Shown here piece by piece: positions 1 through 8,011 of a DNA stretch of 10,761 bases; positions within the stretch are counted from its first letter, which is position 1, and the number at the start of each line of letters is the position of its first letter. The stretch lies in assembly GCA_003024985.2 (NCBI GenBank), contig PXIH01S0021757.1; one strand, written 5' to 3'. The stretch comes from Euperipatoides rowelli. Taxonomy: Eukaryota > Onychophora > Udeonychophora > Euonychophora > Peripatopsidae. The notes below the pieces were generated by a model. The model was not told the origin of the DNA. It was given only the letters and a program-made list of their open reading frames with translations, and ran no database searches. Position numbers and translations under genes: made by a program.

Positions 1-2137
1 ATAAACAAACTTAAACTTGGCTATTTGGTATTTTCCTTATTCAATATAGAAGCAATTACTTATTTTTTATAGATAGTTTACAAGCTAAGTTATTGATAAG
101 AACATAATTAGATTATCTGAAATAGTCTTATTCCTACAATTACTTACTTATATCACGTATAGCCTGTATTGATTATTCTTAAGGTAAACATATACCTTAT
201 TTTAAATAGTAAAATAAATACTGTTAATTTAATTGAAAATTGTAACTGTATGAAAATTATTAGTGCTTTTATCAAGTGTATACTATTACCTCATGGGCCT
301 AATGTTTTTTTATTTGTAGGAGAAGATATAGCACTCATTATAAGTCAGGAACAAATGCCCTATATTGTGCTAAGTATGCTAATTTTAAAACTTATACAGA
401 GATGTGCCCTCGATTATATACAGCATATATAAAAACATTGAGTACCTATTCTCCCTTACCAACCCCTTAAATTACAGAATCAAAGGATTAAATCTTGAAA
501 AAAGTATATTTAGAATATGAATTTGGAAAGTTTATCAAAAATAAATTCTTTTCTGCCTTTGCAAAGTTGATTTCTGAGAAGAAAAAAAAAATATTTTAAA
601 ACCTATTCATTTTATATTTTTGTTGATATTTATTAGACAACAGATCCATCTGCTGTTTATTAATGAGAAGTTTTTTCTTAATCAGCTTTTTATAAGAATG
701 TTCTTTTTTAAAAAAAATTTAACAGAAGATTTATTTTACTCAAGGGAAGGAGGGACAGGATTCCAAAGTTTTGTTTTGATTAAAAAGGATAATTTAATTT
801 ATTTTTAGCTTATTATTTATAGAACATTAATTGGGTAATAAATAAAATATTTCTTACAGTACATTTTTATTTTGGGCTTGTTTTTTAAAACTAAAATGCA
901 ATAAATAAATAAATGGAAAGCAACAATTAGCTCGCATTAGTTTTTTTTTTTTTTCATCACTTCCCTAGCATTTCAATTAATTTCTATGAAAAATTTATGT
1001 TTTATTTTTGGTTTATGTGCCAATTTATCAGAATGCTATTCTTGTGTAAATCAAGAATTTATCTAAGGATTCAATCCCTTCTATAATAAAACTTTTTTTT
1101 TATTCAAATTGTTTTAAATTTTTTTCTAACTTTTATTTAATTCCAATATTTTTATCCATTTTGTCAACTTAATAAAAACAATTTATTGAATATTGTATAA
1201 ATATGTTAAATATTATTTAAATTTATGTTAAATAGCATTTAATTAAGTACAGAAGTTTTCCAAACTATAAATAATAAATCTTAATAACTTAGCGGAAGTC
1301 AAATTTTTTATTGTATACATAAGCTTCAATAGAGTATCCTAACATATTCAACAATAATTTTATATCTGTAATATCAATATTTAAAGTAATCGCATTCAAA
1401 ATTGTTTGCATACACAAATATAATTAACTATATCTAAAATTAAAATGGTAACATTTTATTTTAATTACCTAAATCTAAATGTGAAAGAAGAAAAAAAAAA
1501 ATAATCACAAAATTTAATTTATAAAATATCTCACCTGAGCTTGTCAACCTTAGTCCTAAGAATGAAGAAATTATTAACTGGCTTGAATTGTTTATACGAA
1601 ATGAAGTTATACTTTGAAAGATTTTAGTAAAGTTAACAGATGAAAAACTGATATAACTTGCTATTAGCATGATGCAGTTTTTACTTAACAATTTCAAATA
1701 ACTTAAAAGGAAATTTTGGATTCAAATTCTAGACTTGTTTACATGATCGGACACTTTGAGACCAGAGAATATTGTTAATATTTATAAAAAAAAATCGACT
1801 TACATATTTTATAAAAGATTTTTTTTTAAATATTTATTCATACATTTCAATGTCCAAAAGCAACCTAAAATTAAAATACAGAACTTATTTACTTAAAATG
1901 GGCAATAAACATTATAAAAAAAATATTTCACTCGGACAATATTGGATAAAAGTTCATCCCTCATTTTTACTTTATGAGGTCTTGTAAATAACTTAGGCTA
2001 CTATTTCTAAGTAGCAAATGCAGATATTCAAAAATGTCTCGTTTATGGTTCCTTTGCAGCTTGTACATGCAGCAAACCATTTATTGCAAACTTTTTCCAT
2101 TTGAAACTTTTAATGTAAATTACACAAAGGCTGATTT
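1..2137. other. AT-rich stretch without a supported gene
   Basis: I see no supported gene, RNA gene or complete mobile element here. Open frames at 169-432 (+), 620-808 (+), 1461-1697 (-) and 1772-1987 (+) are short, rich in Ile/Leu/Phe/Asn/Lys as expected from AT-rich chance translation, and show no recognisable domain. The only less AT-rich patch is a purine-rich run near 741-765. A 14-base T run occupies 941-954. Short pyrimidine tracts ending in AG (for example before 320) resemble splice acceptors but bound no convincing exon. Confidence 0.6.
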
Positions 2138-2463
2138 TTTTTTAATATGAGAGGTTTCACAACATGAAAAATCATAGTAAATCGTAACAATCAAACTTCA
2201 TCTGACACATGTCAATATTGTTTCAGTAAACTCACTTAGATTTAGTGTTTAATAAAATACTAATTTAATCCTACATTTGCAATATTACAATCCAAAAATT
2301 TCAAGCTCATAATACATATGCAGCCTACAAAAACAGCCAACATGATGAAAAGTACAACAACAAAAAAAAAAATTTACCAGCATGCAAAGCAAAATAAAAA
2401 TTATGTCATTTATACTAAAAATACTTTTAACACTATGATTCTAATTTTAATAAGTATTCTTAC

Positions 2464-2471
2464 ATACAATA
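2464..2471. repeat. Left target-site duplication of the nested hAT
   Basis: ATACAATA directly precedes the CAGGG terminus and matches ATACTGTA at 3293-3300 in six of eight positions. The uninterrupted LTR copy has a shorter sequence here (ATATG at about 6167-6171), so the pre-insertion site had also diverged by a small indel. Confidence 0.7.
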
Positions 2472-3292
2472 CAGGGTTGTCCAATTGTCGCTATGGTGCC
2501 ATAAATTGCGACAGCATAATTTTTATGGATCCAGCATTGATTTTGTCGCTAGCGACGTGAACTATTTTAAGCATCAAAAAAGCGACAAGTTTAAATGAAA
2601 TAGCAACAGCAATAAAAATATTATTTTCTTTTCTATCTTTACTTTTTTTTTTAAAAAAAACTCATACAGGATATTTTCCTTACATTAATTAGATTCCTAA
2701 AAAGTAATTAAACAAACTTCAAACAATTACCCTGATTTGATCTCTTGATTCATTGCTATCTACACCTTTTTTTTTAAAAAAAAAATAGTATATTTTCTAA
2801 ATAAAATGATTCATTCTTCCCTTTAATTAGACTTTTAAAAAGAAATGAAATAAACTCCGTGTTTTAATTTCTCCTCATGGACTAAAGAAACATGGAATAA
2901 TGTATTTTCTATATATAAAAAGATGAGGGGAAAAAAGTGATGGGGAATAGTAATAATTTCATGTAATGTAGGCAAAATGTCTTCAATATGAAGTATTGCC
3001 TTTAAAATATTTAAAATAAATTAGCCTAACATTATTTCTTTTAGAATTGATACTAACATTGTTCTAAGATGCACAAATTTATGCACATATAATTATGAAA
3101 ATAAAATAAAATTATTAAATTTAAAATGAATTTAGATGATTTTAAAAAAATATTGTATTGGCACCAAATGGCACCAGACACTTCTGAAGTTTGGGAAAAA
3201 ATATTAAAATAGTCCTTGGCACCAGGTAATATTTTTGGTGCCGAACAAATTCTAAATTTTGGCACTAAGGCAAAATTGCTTGGACACCCCTG
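2472..3292. mobile_element. Non-autonomous hAT-type DNA transposon inside the copia LTR
   Basis: The element begins CAGGGTTGTCCAA and ends, on the opposite strand, CAGGGGTGTCCAA, a 12/13 terminal inverted repeat of the hAT type. It is flanked by imperfect 8-bp duplications, ATACAATA and ATACTGTA (6/8 identical), and 8 bp is the hAT target-site length. It interrupts an alignment that is continuous in the other LTR (TTCTTACATA then TGTCATTTGC), which fixes its limits. The 821-bp interior has no transposase-like frame, so it would depend on a transposase supplied elsewhere. Five GTCGC/GCGAC motifs cluster in the left 115 bp. GGCACC-type motifs dominate the right 135 bp, with one also near the left end. 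Confidence 0.88.
2545..2556. repeat. 12-bp palindrome GTCGCTAGCGAC in the hAT subterminal region
   Basis: This is a perfect 12-bp palindrome made of two inverted GTCGC motifs. Related copies lie at 2487-2491, 2508-2512 and 2582-2586. Repeated subterminal motifs are known transposase contact sites in hAT elements; that role here is an inference. Confidence 0.6.
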
Positions 3293-3300
3293 ATACTGTA
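3293..3300. repeat. Right target-site duplication of the nested hAT
   Basis: ATACTGTA directly follows the CCCCTG terminus and pairs with ATACAATA at 2464-2471 with two mismatches. After it the LTR alignment resumes with TGTCATTTGC. Confidence 0.7.
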
Positions 3301-3346
3301 TGTCATTTGCAATACATGTTCTAAATTCGATAATGCTAATTCTATA

Positions 3347-3384
3347 TAAGACCTAAATATTTAGTTATAAATATTTAGGTCTTA
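3347..3384. repeat. Perfect 17-bp inverted repeat (hairpin) at the start of U3
   Basis: TAAGACCTAAATATTTA (3347-3363) is followed after the 4-base loop GTTA by its exact reverse complement (3368-3384). It lies 10 bp inside the inner edge of the 3' LTR. The matching position in the other LTR (about 6213-6253) keeps the layout but several pairs are disrupted. A role in transcription or RNA folding cannot be told from sequence alone. Confidence 0.85.
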
Positions 3385-3394
3385 TTATTCAACA

Positions 3395-3407
3395 CTCCCC
3401 CTTAAGA
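3395..3407 (-). promoter_or_regulatory. Polypurine tract next to the 3' LTR
   Basis: On the minus strand the run TCTTAAGGGGGAG ends exactly where the LTR begins (TGTTGAATAA). A purine run immediately upstream of the 3' LTR is the plus-strand priming site of LTR retrotransposons. Its intact position fixes the element orientation and the LTR inner boundary. Confidence 0.85.
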
Positions 3408-3441
3408 CCATGAAAATTAGCTTGGCATAATTTCTGTCTTT

Positions 3442-4609
3442 TTATTTTTTTTTTAAATGTCTCCCCAAACAATGTCCAAAATGAAAATTTGAAATATGTT
3501 TCACCTTTACCTGTCTCTTCCCTAAATATGTAAGCTTTGCAGCAGGGATGCCTTTGTTACATCTAAGTGACCTTCTTAACACCCAAAGATCTTCTACTCT
3601 TACTTCTTGAGAATCTTCTGTTGGTGTATTTAGAATAAATTCAACTTTATCACCTGTAACAACAGGTGGAATGAATATTATATTCTTGAGTGGCTTGCTC
3701 ATGGAATGCCACACTTATGGCGTTAATTATTTTATTGGTGCCTGGTACCCATATCCTATAGCTTTTCTTATTCACTCCATATCCCACCAGTTTTCCTGCT
3801 ATAGATGCTTCATCCAGTTTCTTTCTCTTAGCCTTAGGTATCTTTGCATATGCGTGGCAGACAAATGTCATCAATTGTTTAACGCTCGGCCTGTGACCAT
3901 TCCACAACTCATATGGAGTCTGATTTGACCTGAGTGTTTTAAACTGCTAATAAGGTAGGTGGCGTTCAATATGGTGTCTCCCCATAATGTAAGTGGCAAT
4001 CCTGATGTGCTCATCATACTTCTCGACATGTTAATCAAGGTCTGTTTTTTTCTTTCAGATTTACCGTTCTGTTGTGGAGTATAAACCACTAAAAATTTAT
4101 GTTTTATACCATTCTCTTTAAGGGATGTTTCTAGGTAAGTTACTGTGTACTCTCCTTCCTCCTCAGATCTAAAAATTTCAGGTAAGTAATCAAATTTATT
4201 TCTACCTTCCTTGATATAATTCACAATGTGTTGAGCGACATCATATTTTTGTTTCAACAATCCAGTGCATGTATAATTTGATGCATCATCAAATTATACT
4301 AAGTGGGCTAATAGGACCACACAAGTCAAAACTATTTTTTTGAAAGGTCAAGTTTTATATTTTTCTGAGGGTTTAAAAGAAACTTCAGTCATAGAACCCA
4401 ATTTACAGGCCTTACAAAAACTGTCATTTGCAACTTCCCTACTCTAAATCTACCACCATGTTCTCGTTGGCTAGTTTATTAATGTTATCAATAAAATGAT
4501 GGCCCATTCTGTGGTGCCAGGTATGCAAGCATGGTACTACTTTCATTGCTAATTCTTGTGCTTTAGGTTCTATAATTACAGTGTTAAGTACATACCAGTA
4601 TACTTTATC
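3442..4609 (-). pseudogene. Copia integrase remnant (zinc domain, DDE core, C-terminal tail)
   Basis: Integrase would insert the cDNA copy into the genome. The N-terminal zinc domain starts with WHHRMGHH (about 4496-4519) and its CxxC half is CKAC (4405-4416), in a shifted frame. The core has a first Asp in FDLCGPIS (codon 4325-4327). The usual second Asp of the RSDNGGE-type motif is Glu here (RSEEEGEY, codon 4162-4164). After exactly 35 residues comes the catalytic Glu of PQQNGKSER (codon 4054-4056). The first-to-second catalytic distance (about 53 codons) seems around ten residues short and crosses two stops and a frameshift near 4285-4300, so a small deletion is likely. Another frameshift near 3930 precedes TPYELWNGHRPSV. 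The C-terminal part includes KRKKLDEAS and GYRxW-like SYRIWVPGT. A final frameshift near 3700 leads into a tail with LRRSLRCNKGIP, typical of the integrase-RT linker. RT does not follow. Confidence 0.92.
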
Positions 4610-5114
4610 TTTCTTTACTGCTTTACCAACTATTTTATGCTCTCTTTCTATAGTGCATCCTCCTTTGGTAAAACTAATAAAATTATCTAAAGATAGTGCA
4701 GGTACTGACACGAACTTAAAAAATAGTCTAGGTACACAATAAACCCCTGTAAGCAATAAACTATTTACTTGATTATCACCACCTGTCAAAGGCATATTTA
4801 CATTTCCTATTCCTTCAGCCATTATTAGTTCACCATTAGCTAACTTTATGTTTAATTGTATATCCAGTTTTGCCATATTAAATTCTGTGATTTATGAAGA
4901 CGTGAGAACTTGCTCCCGAATCAATCTGCCACAAGCTATTGTCTGCCTCTTTATCTATGCATCCGCTGAGTGCCCACTCTTGATATGCTTCTCCCTCTTC
5001 TTCCTCAAGTGAAGGTCCTTCCATCAAAATACAAGTGGCCATATTTCTTTCTAGATTGTAAGTGTTCTTTTCGTATAATCTTTCATCCAGATCTCTCCAA
5101 TTTAGCGCACTGTC
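4610..5114 (-). pseudogene. Copia aspartic protease remnant
   Basis: The frame from 5114 towards 4886 carries DSGASSH, with DSGAS at 4908-4922. This is the active-site motif of copia-type aspartic proteases, which cleave the Gag-Pol polyprotein. It is preceded by an acidic linker (EEEEGEAYQEW). The frame meets a stop just after INHRI, and a shifted frame (4876 downward) continues with ANGELIMAEGIGNV, GVYCVP and SVPALS, the expected remainder of the protease and the lead into integrase. The catalytic Asp is kept but the frame is broken, so no active product is expected. Confidence 0.9.
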
Positions 5115-5800
5115 TTAATTATTTTGTTTGTAAATAATTTCGGGACAATTTATTCTGATGTGTCCAGAACTGCTACACCCATGACATATAATTTTATTCC
5201 TGTTAAGTGGTTGTTTCATGATCATTGCCAATTCTCCTTCGTCTTTAACAAATCTATTTGCTTCTTGTCTAGAAGCCTCATCCCTCAACCTCTCTTTGAC
5301 ATTCTATTTTTAAATTATCTTCCTTTATCTCAAGGATCGTGATTATTGCATTAAAACATTCAGGCAGGCCGCATAATACAATCACTACCAGATGGTCTTT
5401 CACTGATTCTCCAATAGCTCTGAGTCTTTCTACTGTTTCAGACATTTCATTTAAATAAGATTCCTCCATATCTTAGTATTTATTGTAGTTCAAACTGTAT
5501 AACTCTTTTAATAAGTACAGTTTACTCGCTAGACCTTTGTGTTGATATGTTACTCGTAAACAGTCCCAAGTCTGCCTTGCTGTCTTACAATTTGCTACAG
5601 TTATCAGTATTCAATCTTCTAGGTCAAGCCAATATTGCACATTGATCCATAAATCTCCATTGCTTCGTGATTTCGGCTGGGGCATTATTTTCAATCACTT
5701 TCCACACCTTTTAACGCTGAAGTAGCATTTAAATTTTTATGCACCATAGAAAATAGTTCTCTCCATTCAATTTGGTGATCACTAAACCTTTGATATCCAT
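5115..5800 (-). pseudogene. Copia gag remnant with CCHC zinc knuckle
   Basis: Gag forms the particle and binds the RNA. The likely start is the ATG at 5798-5800, 54 bp inside the 5' LTR. It opens with KLNGENYFLW, the usual N-terminal copia Gag signature, but meets a stop at 5729-5731. Later parts in other frames include TARQTWDCLR and KGLASKLYLLKEL, then after another stop MEESYLNEM and LRAIGESVKDHLVVIVLCGL (5278-5469), which match the order of the copia Gag core. A frameshift near 5285-5300 leads to the zinc knuckle at 5145-5186, CHGCSSSGHIRINC, an exact CX2CX4HX4C. A stop at 5115-5117 separates it from the protease. In-frame Gag-protease continuity is otherwise kept, as in single-ORF copia elements. 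Confidence 0.92.
5145..5186 (-). other. CX2CX4HX4C zinc-knuckle motif of Gag
   Basis: The 14-residue stretch CHGCSSSGHIRINC keeps all four metal ligands at canonical spacing. It is the nucleic-acid-binding nucleocapsid motif and one of the best preserved parts of the element. Confidence 0.9.
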
Positions 5801-5840
5801 AACAAGACTAAATTTCCGAAATATTATTCTATTGATTCTT

Positions 5841-5854
5841 TTAGGCTTATAATC
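5841..5854 (-). promoter_or_regulatory. Primer-binding site of half-tRNA(iMet) type
   Basis: The minus strand directly after the 5' LTR reads GATTATAAGCCTAA. From memory, the Drosophila copia site is GGTTATGGGCCCAG, complementary to the anticodon region of initiator methionine tRNA, which primes as a 5' half molecule. The match is 9 of 14, and all five differences are transitions (four G to A, one C to T), as expected from decay. It does not resemble the usual TGG-type site that pairs with a tRNA 3' end. Confidence 0.65.
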
Positions 5855-6261
5855 TGTTGATATATGAGTGAGATTTCATAACGTGATAAATCGTAGTAAA
5901 TCGTAACAATCGAAATTCGATGAATATACATGTAAATATTGTTTCAGTAAACTCACTTGGGTTTAGTGTTTAATAAAATACTAATTTAATCCTAAATTTT
6001 CAATATTACAATCCAAAGATTTTAAGCTCATAAAACATATTATGCAGCTACATGAACAGGTACAAAAAAAAAAAAAAAAATTAACTAGTATGCAAAGAAA
6101 AATTATGTAATTTAAATTGAAATATTTTTAACACTATGATTTAATTTTATATAAGTATTCTTACATATGTCATTTGCAATACATGTTCTAAATTATATGC
6201 TGCTAATTCTATATAACATCTATTTAATATTAGTTATAAATTTTTAGGTCTTTATTCAACA
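5855..6261 (-). repeat. 5' LTR of the copia element
   Basis: This 407-bp repeat begins TGTTGATATATGAG and ends TTTATTCAACA on the plus strand, giving matching TGTTG/CAACA termini. It aligns with 2138-2471 plus 3301-3394. It contains a 17-base A run near 6064-6080 where the other LTR has a shorter, interrupted A-rich run. Transcription of the element would start here on the minus strand. Confidence 0.92.
6202..6216 (-). promoter_or_regulatory. Possible TATA-type promoter motif in U3
   Basis: The minus strand reads TTATATAGAATTAGC about 46-60 bp into the LTR. The same block is kept in the other LTR (about 3334-3348). Position and conservation fit a U3 TATA box, but in DNA this AT-rich the motif alone is weak evidence. 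Confidence 0.35.
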
Positions 6262-6335
6262 TTTTTCCAGACATTACTGTAAAAGCAAAATGAAAAATTA
6301 TTAAAAAAAATCTTTAGAAATGAATTAAATATTAT

Positions 6336-6450
6336 AAGGGCTGAGATCAAGACCAAAAAGCAAATCCCGAATGTCGAGGCCAAGAATAACAATCTCAAAA
6401 CGAGTACAAAACCACATATTAGTGGTCCCAAGAGATCGTGAGACCTAACA
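6336..6450. repeat. Decayed repeat fragment with GAGATC/GAGACC motifs
   Basis: Just outside the copia element, this less AT-rich patch contains GAGATCAAGACC (6343-6354) and GAGATCGTGAGACC (6432-6445), with related TCGAGGCC and CTCAAAACGAG strings between. It looks like a degenerate simple-motif array or a repeat fragment. I cannot name the family. The open frame crossing it on the minus strand (6252-6593) also crosses the LTR edge and is not considered a gene. Confidence 0.35.
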
Positions 6451-6655
6451 TCTGTGTCAAATTCATTAGCCATTAACATTATGCATGTGCGATTTAATTT
6501 AATCCTTAATAAATAGATAGCTTTTGCTTTTATTTGTATAAATTGCTTACATGTAAGTTTGTGAAAATTATAATAAATATTGTCGCAAATCAACTGGCAT
6601 TCATTTAACTATGAGTTGTAACTAAATTATTATACATACAATAAATATGTGTTGT

Positions 6656-6744
6656 CTCGTATTGTACGAGAAATCCTGCATTTGAGGGTTAAAAAAAAAT
6701 TGTCCCATATGGGCCTTGTAAGGGACGCTAAAAATCCCGTATTT
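6656..6744. repeat. Cluster of CCCGTATT-like motifs and short palindromes
   Basis: Within 90 bp there are CTCGTATTGTACGAG (6656-6670, a perfect 6-bp stem with 3-base loop), TCCTGCATTT (6674-6683), CCCATATGGG (6704-6713, perfect palindrome), AGGGACG (6721-6727) and TCCCGTATTT (6735-6744). Variants of one TCCCGTATTT word recur about every 30 bp. It resembles a fragment of a dispersed repeat; the family is not identified. A 50-codon open frame exists on the minus strand but shows no domain I recognise. Confidence 0.45.
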
Positions 6745-8011
6745 AGGCCTTTTCCACAAATTTATTCTATTTATCATTCGTTAGTAAAAAAATATATATG
6801 CTGTATATATTATTAAACAATGCTTTAAAGAAAAAGAAAATTATGCATAGTCTACAGTTTAATGATAAATCCTATCATAAGAATGAATATAATTGCAGCT
6901 AATGAGTCGTTTTAATTTGCTATGAACTCTATATTCAATCATTTCTTGCTTTTAAAAAGGGCATGCTTGATTTGTTTACAATTTTCAATATGGTGACTAG
7001 TGGTCAGTATTCTAGCTATTTATTCTTTATTTTGATATTAATTGTAGACTGGAATGGGGAGAAAGGTTGTGTTTCCTTAATACAATGAAAGTGGGACTTT
7101 CCATTCATAAAAAATGCTTTAAAGATAAATCTTTATTATAATATTTTCGTCTGCAGTGGTTTCTTAAAATTATTTTTGATAAAAAATTAAAAAAAAAACA
7201 TTATTGTAAAATAAGCATTAATGAAGTTTTATTTCCTAAATTAAATTTCTACCAATAAAACATTTAATTCCAATAAAATATTTTGAACTGAGGAAAGTTA
7301 ATTAAAGGAGTTACTTTATTTATTTCTCTGGTACTTGTCCTACACTATAATTTGCATACAAAAATATTGCCTAACAAAAAGCTTTTCTATATGTAATCTA
7401 AATAACAATGGGTTTGCCTTGAGGAAAATATCTGATAGACTAGGCCTATATATTATTTCTACAAAATAACATAAAAAAAATACTCAAATTTCACTATTAT
7501 TAAACTTTTACATATGACAGAACCCAAAATATTTCAGAATTCATTAAAAAGTATTGGTTTCAATGAACACTATTGCACTATTAATATCACCCCCCCCCCT
7601 AAAATTTTCAGAAAATTCAAATGCACACACACACCTGTCAACAGAATTACTTATCCCTGATTTCCTCAAAAGTATGTAACCCTAGATTAGGATCAAATCT
7701 TGAGTTACTGAAAAGTTGGCAACGCTAATAATACTATATACTGTAAGGCCTGTGATTTTATTAGAGGTCTCGTATAGTATTTACATTTATAATATGTTAC
7801 TAAGTTAGTGATTTTATTAACTTTGATTGGTTTCACACTTTTAAGTTTTAAATTTTTATAACAATTCTAACATAGATATATTTAATTGCATAGTATAAAC
7901 CTATTGTTATCTTTAAAATCAGAAATCCAAATAATATTTGCTTAAGTTTTGCCACTATAAATTANAAAAAAAAAGCATTTCATATGAAAATTTTGTTATT
8001 GTTTATTTCAG
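6745..8011. other. AT-rich stretch with no supported gene
   Basis: I see no coding region with recognisable homology. Small items are a 32-codon frame at 6990-7088, an exact GGGACTTTCC decamer at 7093-7102, a ten-C run at 7590-7599 and a short CA repeat at about 7624-7635. A potential acceptor and donor around 7612-7671 enclose 60 bp containing the CA repeat, which argues against a real exon. Confidence 0.5.
7093..7102 (+). promoter_or_regulatory. Sequence match to a Rel/NF-kappaB site
   Basis: GGGACTTTCC is an exact match to the classical kappaB decamer. It stands alone, with no recognised gene or clustered sites nearby, so it may be chance. Confidence 0.2.

Larger units (their letters stand above)
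2138..3394 (-). repeat. 3' LTR of the copia element, split by a hAT insertion
   Basis: The parts 2138-2471 and 3301-3394 align along their length with the LTR at 5855-6261. Shared blocks include the run around TTTCAGTAAACTCACTT, the block around TTTAATAAAATACTAATTT, and the block TCATTTGCAATACATGTTCT. Without the insertion and one target-site copy it is about 428 bp. The inner edge CAACA at 3390-3394 sits directly against the polypurine tract, as expected for a minus-strand element. By eye the two LTRs differ at roughly one base in ten plus indels, so the insertion is old. The outer boundary near 2138 is uncertain because the expected TGTTGATATATGAG has decayed into a T run. Confidence 0.9.
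2138..6261 (-). mobile_element. Degenerate Ty1/copia LTR retrotransposon, RT/RNase H deleted
   Basis: This is a minus-strand copia-type element. In element order it has a 5' LTR (5855-6261), a primer-binding site (5841-5854), gag, protease, integrase, a polypurine tract (3395-3407) and a 3' LTR (2138-3394). Protease before integrase is the copia order, but the usual following RT and RNase H are missing. The internal region is 2460 bp where autonomous copia elements usually have over 4 kb, which matches loss of that block. The coding region carries several stops and frameshifts, so the copy cannot encode a polyprotein. Both LTR edges read TGTTG...CAACA in the 5' LTR; the outer edge of the 3' LTR is eroded into a T run. 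A five-T target duplication is possible (6262-6266 against 2135-2143), but the poly-T context makes it unprovable. An 821-bp hAT element later split the 3' LTR. Confidence 0.93.

Noticed and set aside
169-432. 87-codon open frame on the plus strand
   Set aside because: AT-rich composition, no recognisable domain, no supporting splice or start context; consistent with chance.
620-808. 62-codon open frame on the plus strand
   Set aside because: Mostly Phe/Leu/Ile/Lys from T and A runs; no domain.
1461-1987. Open frames of 78 (-) and 71 (+) codons
   Set aside because: Low-complexity AT translation without homology signals.
2318-2560. 80-codon open frame on the plus strand
   Set aside because: It crosses the junction between the copia LTR and the nested hAT element, so it is not an evolved gene.
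3053-3265. 70-codon open frame on the minus strand
   Set aside because: Lies within the hAT subterminal repeats; no transposase motif.
3671-3928. Plus-strand open frame
   Set aside because: Antisense shadow of the minus-strand integrase remnant.
5124-5342. Plus-strand open frame
   Set aside because: Antisense shadow of the minus-strand gag zinc-knuckle region.
6262-6266. TTTTT as copia target-site duplication
   Set aside because: The matching left side is a nine-T run merged with a decayed LTR edge, so the duplication cannot be shown.
6252-6593. 113-codon minus-strand open frame with hydrophobic segments
   Set aside because: Crosses the copia LTR edge and a decayed repeat; hydrophobicity follows from T-rich codons.
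7612-7671. 60-bp segment between a TTTTCAG acceptor-like site and a GTATGT donor-like site
   Set aside because: Contains a CA microsatellite, is open in two frames and has a weak donor; likely chance.
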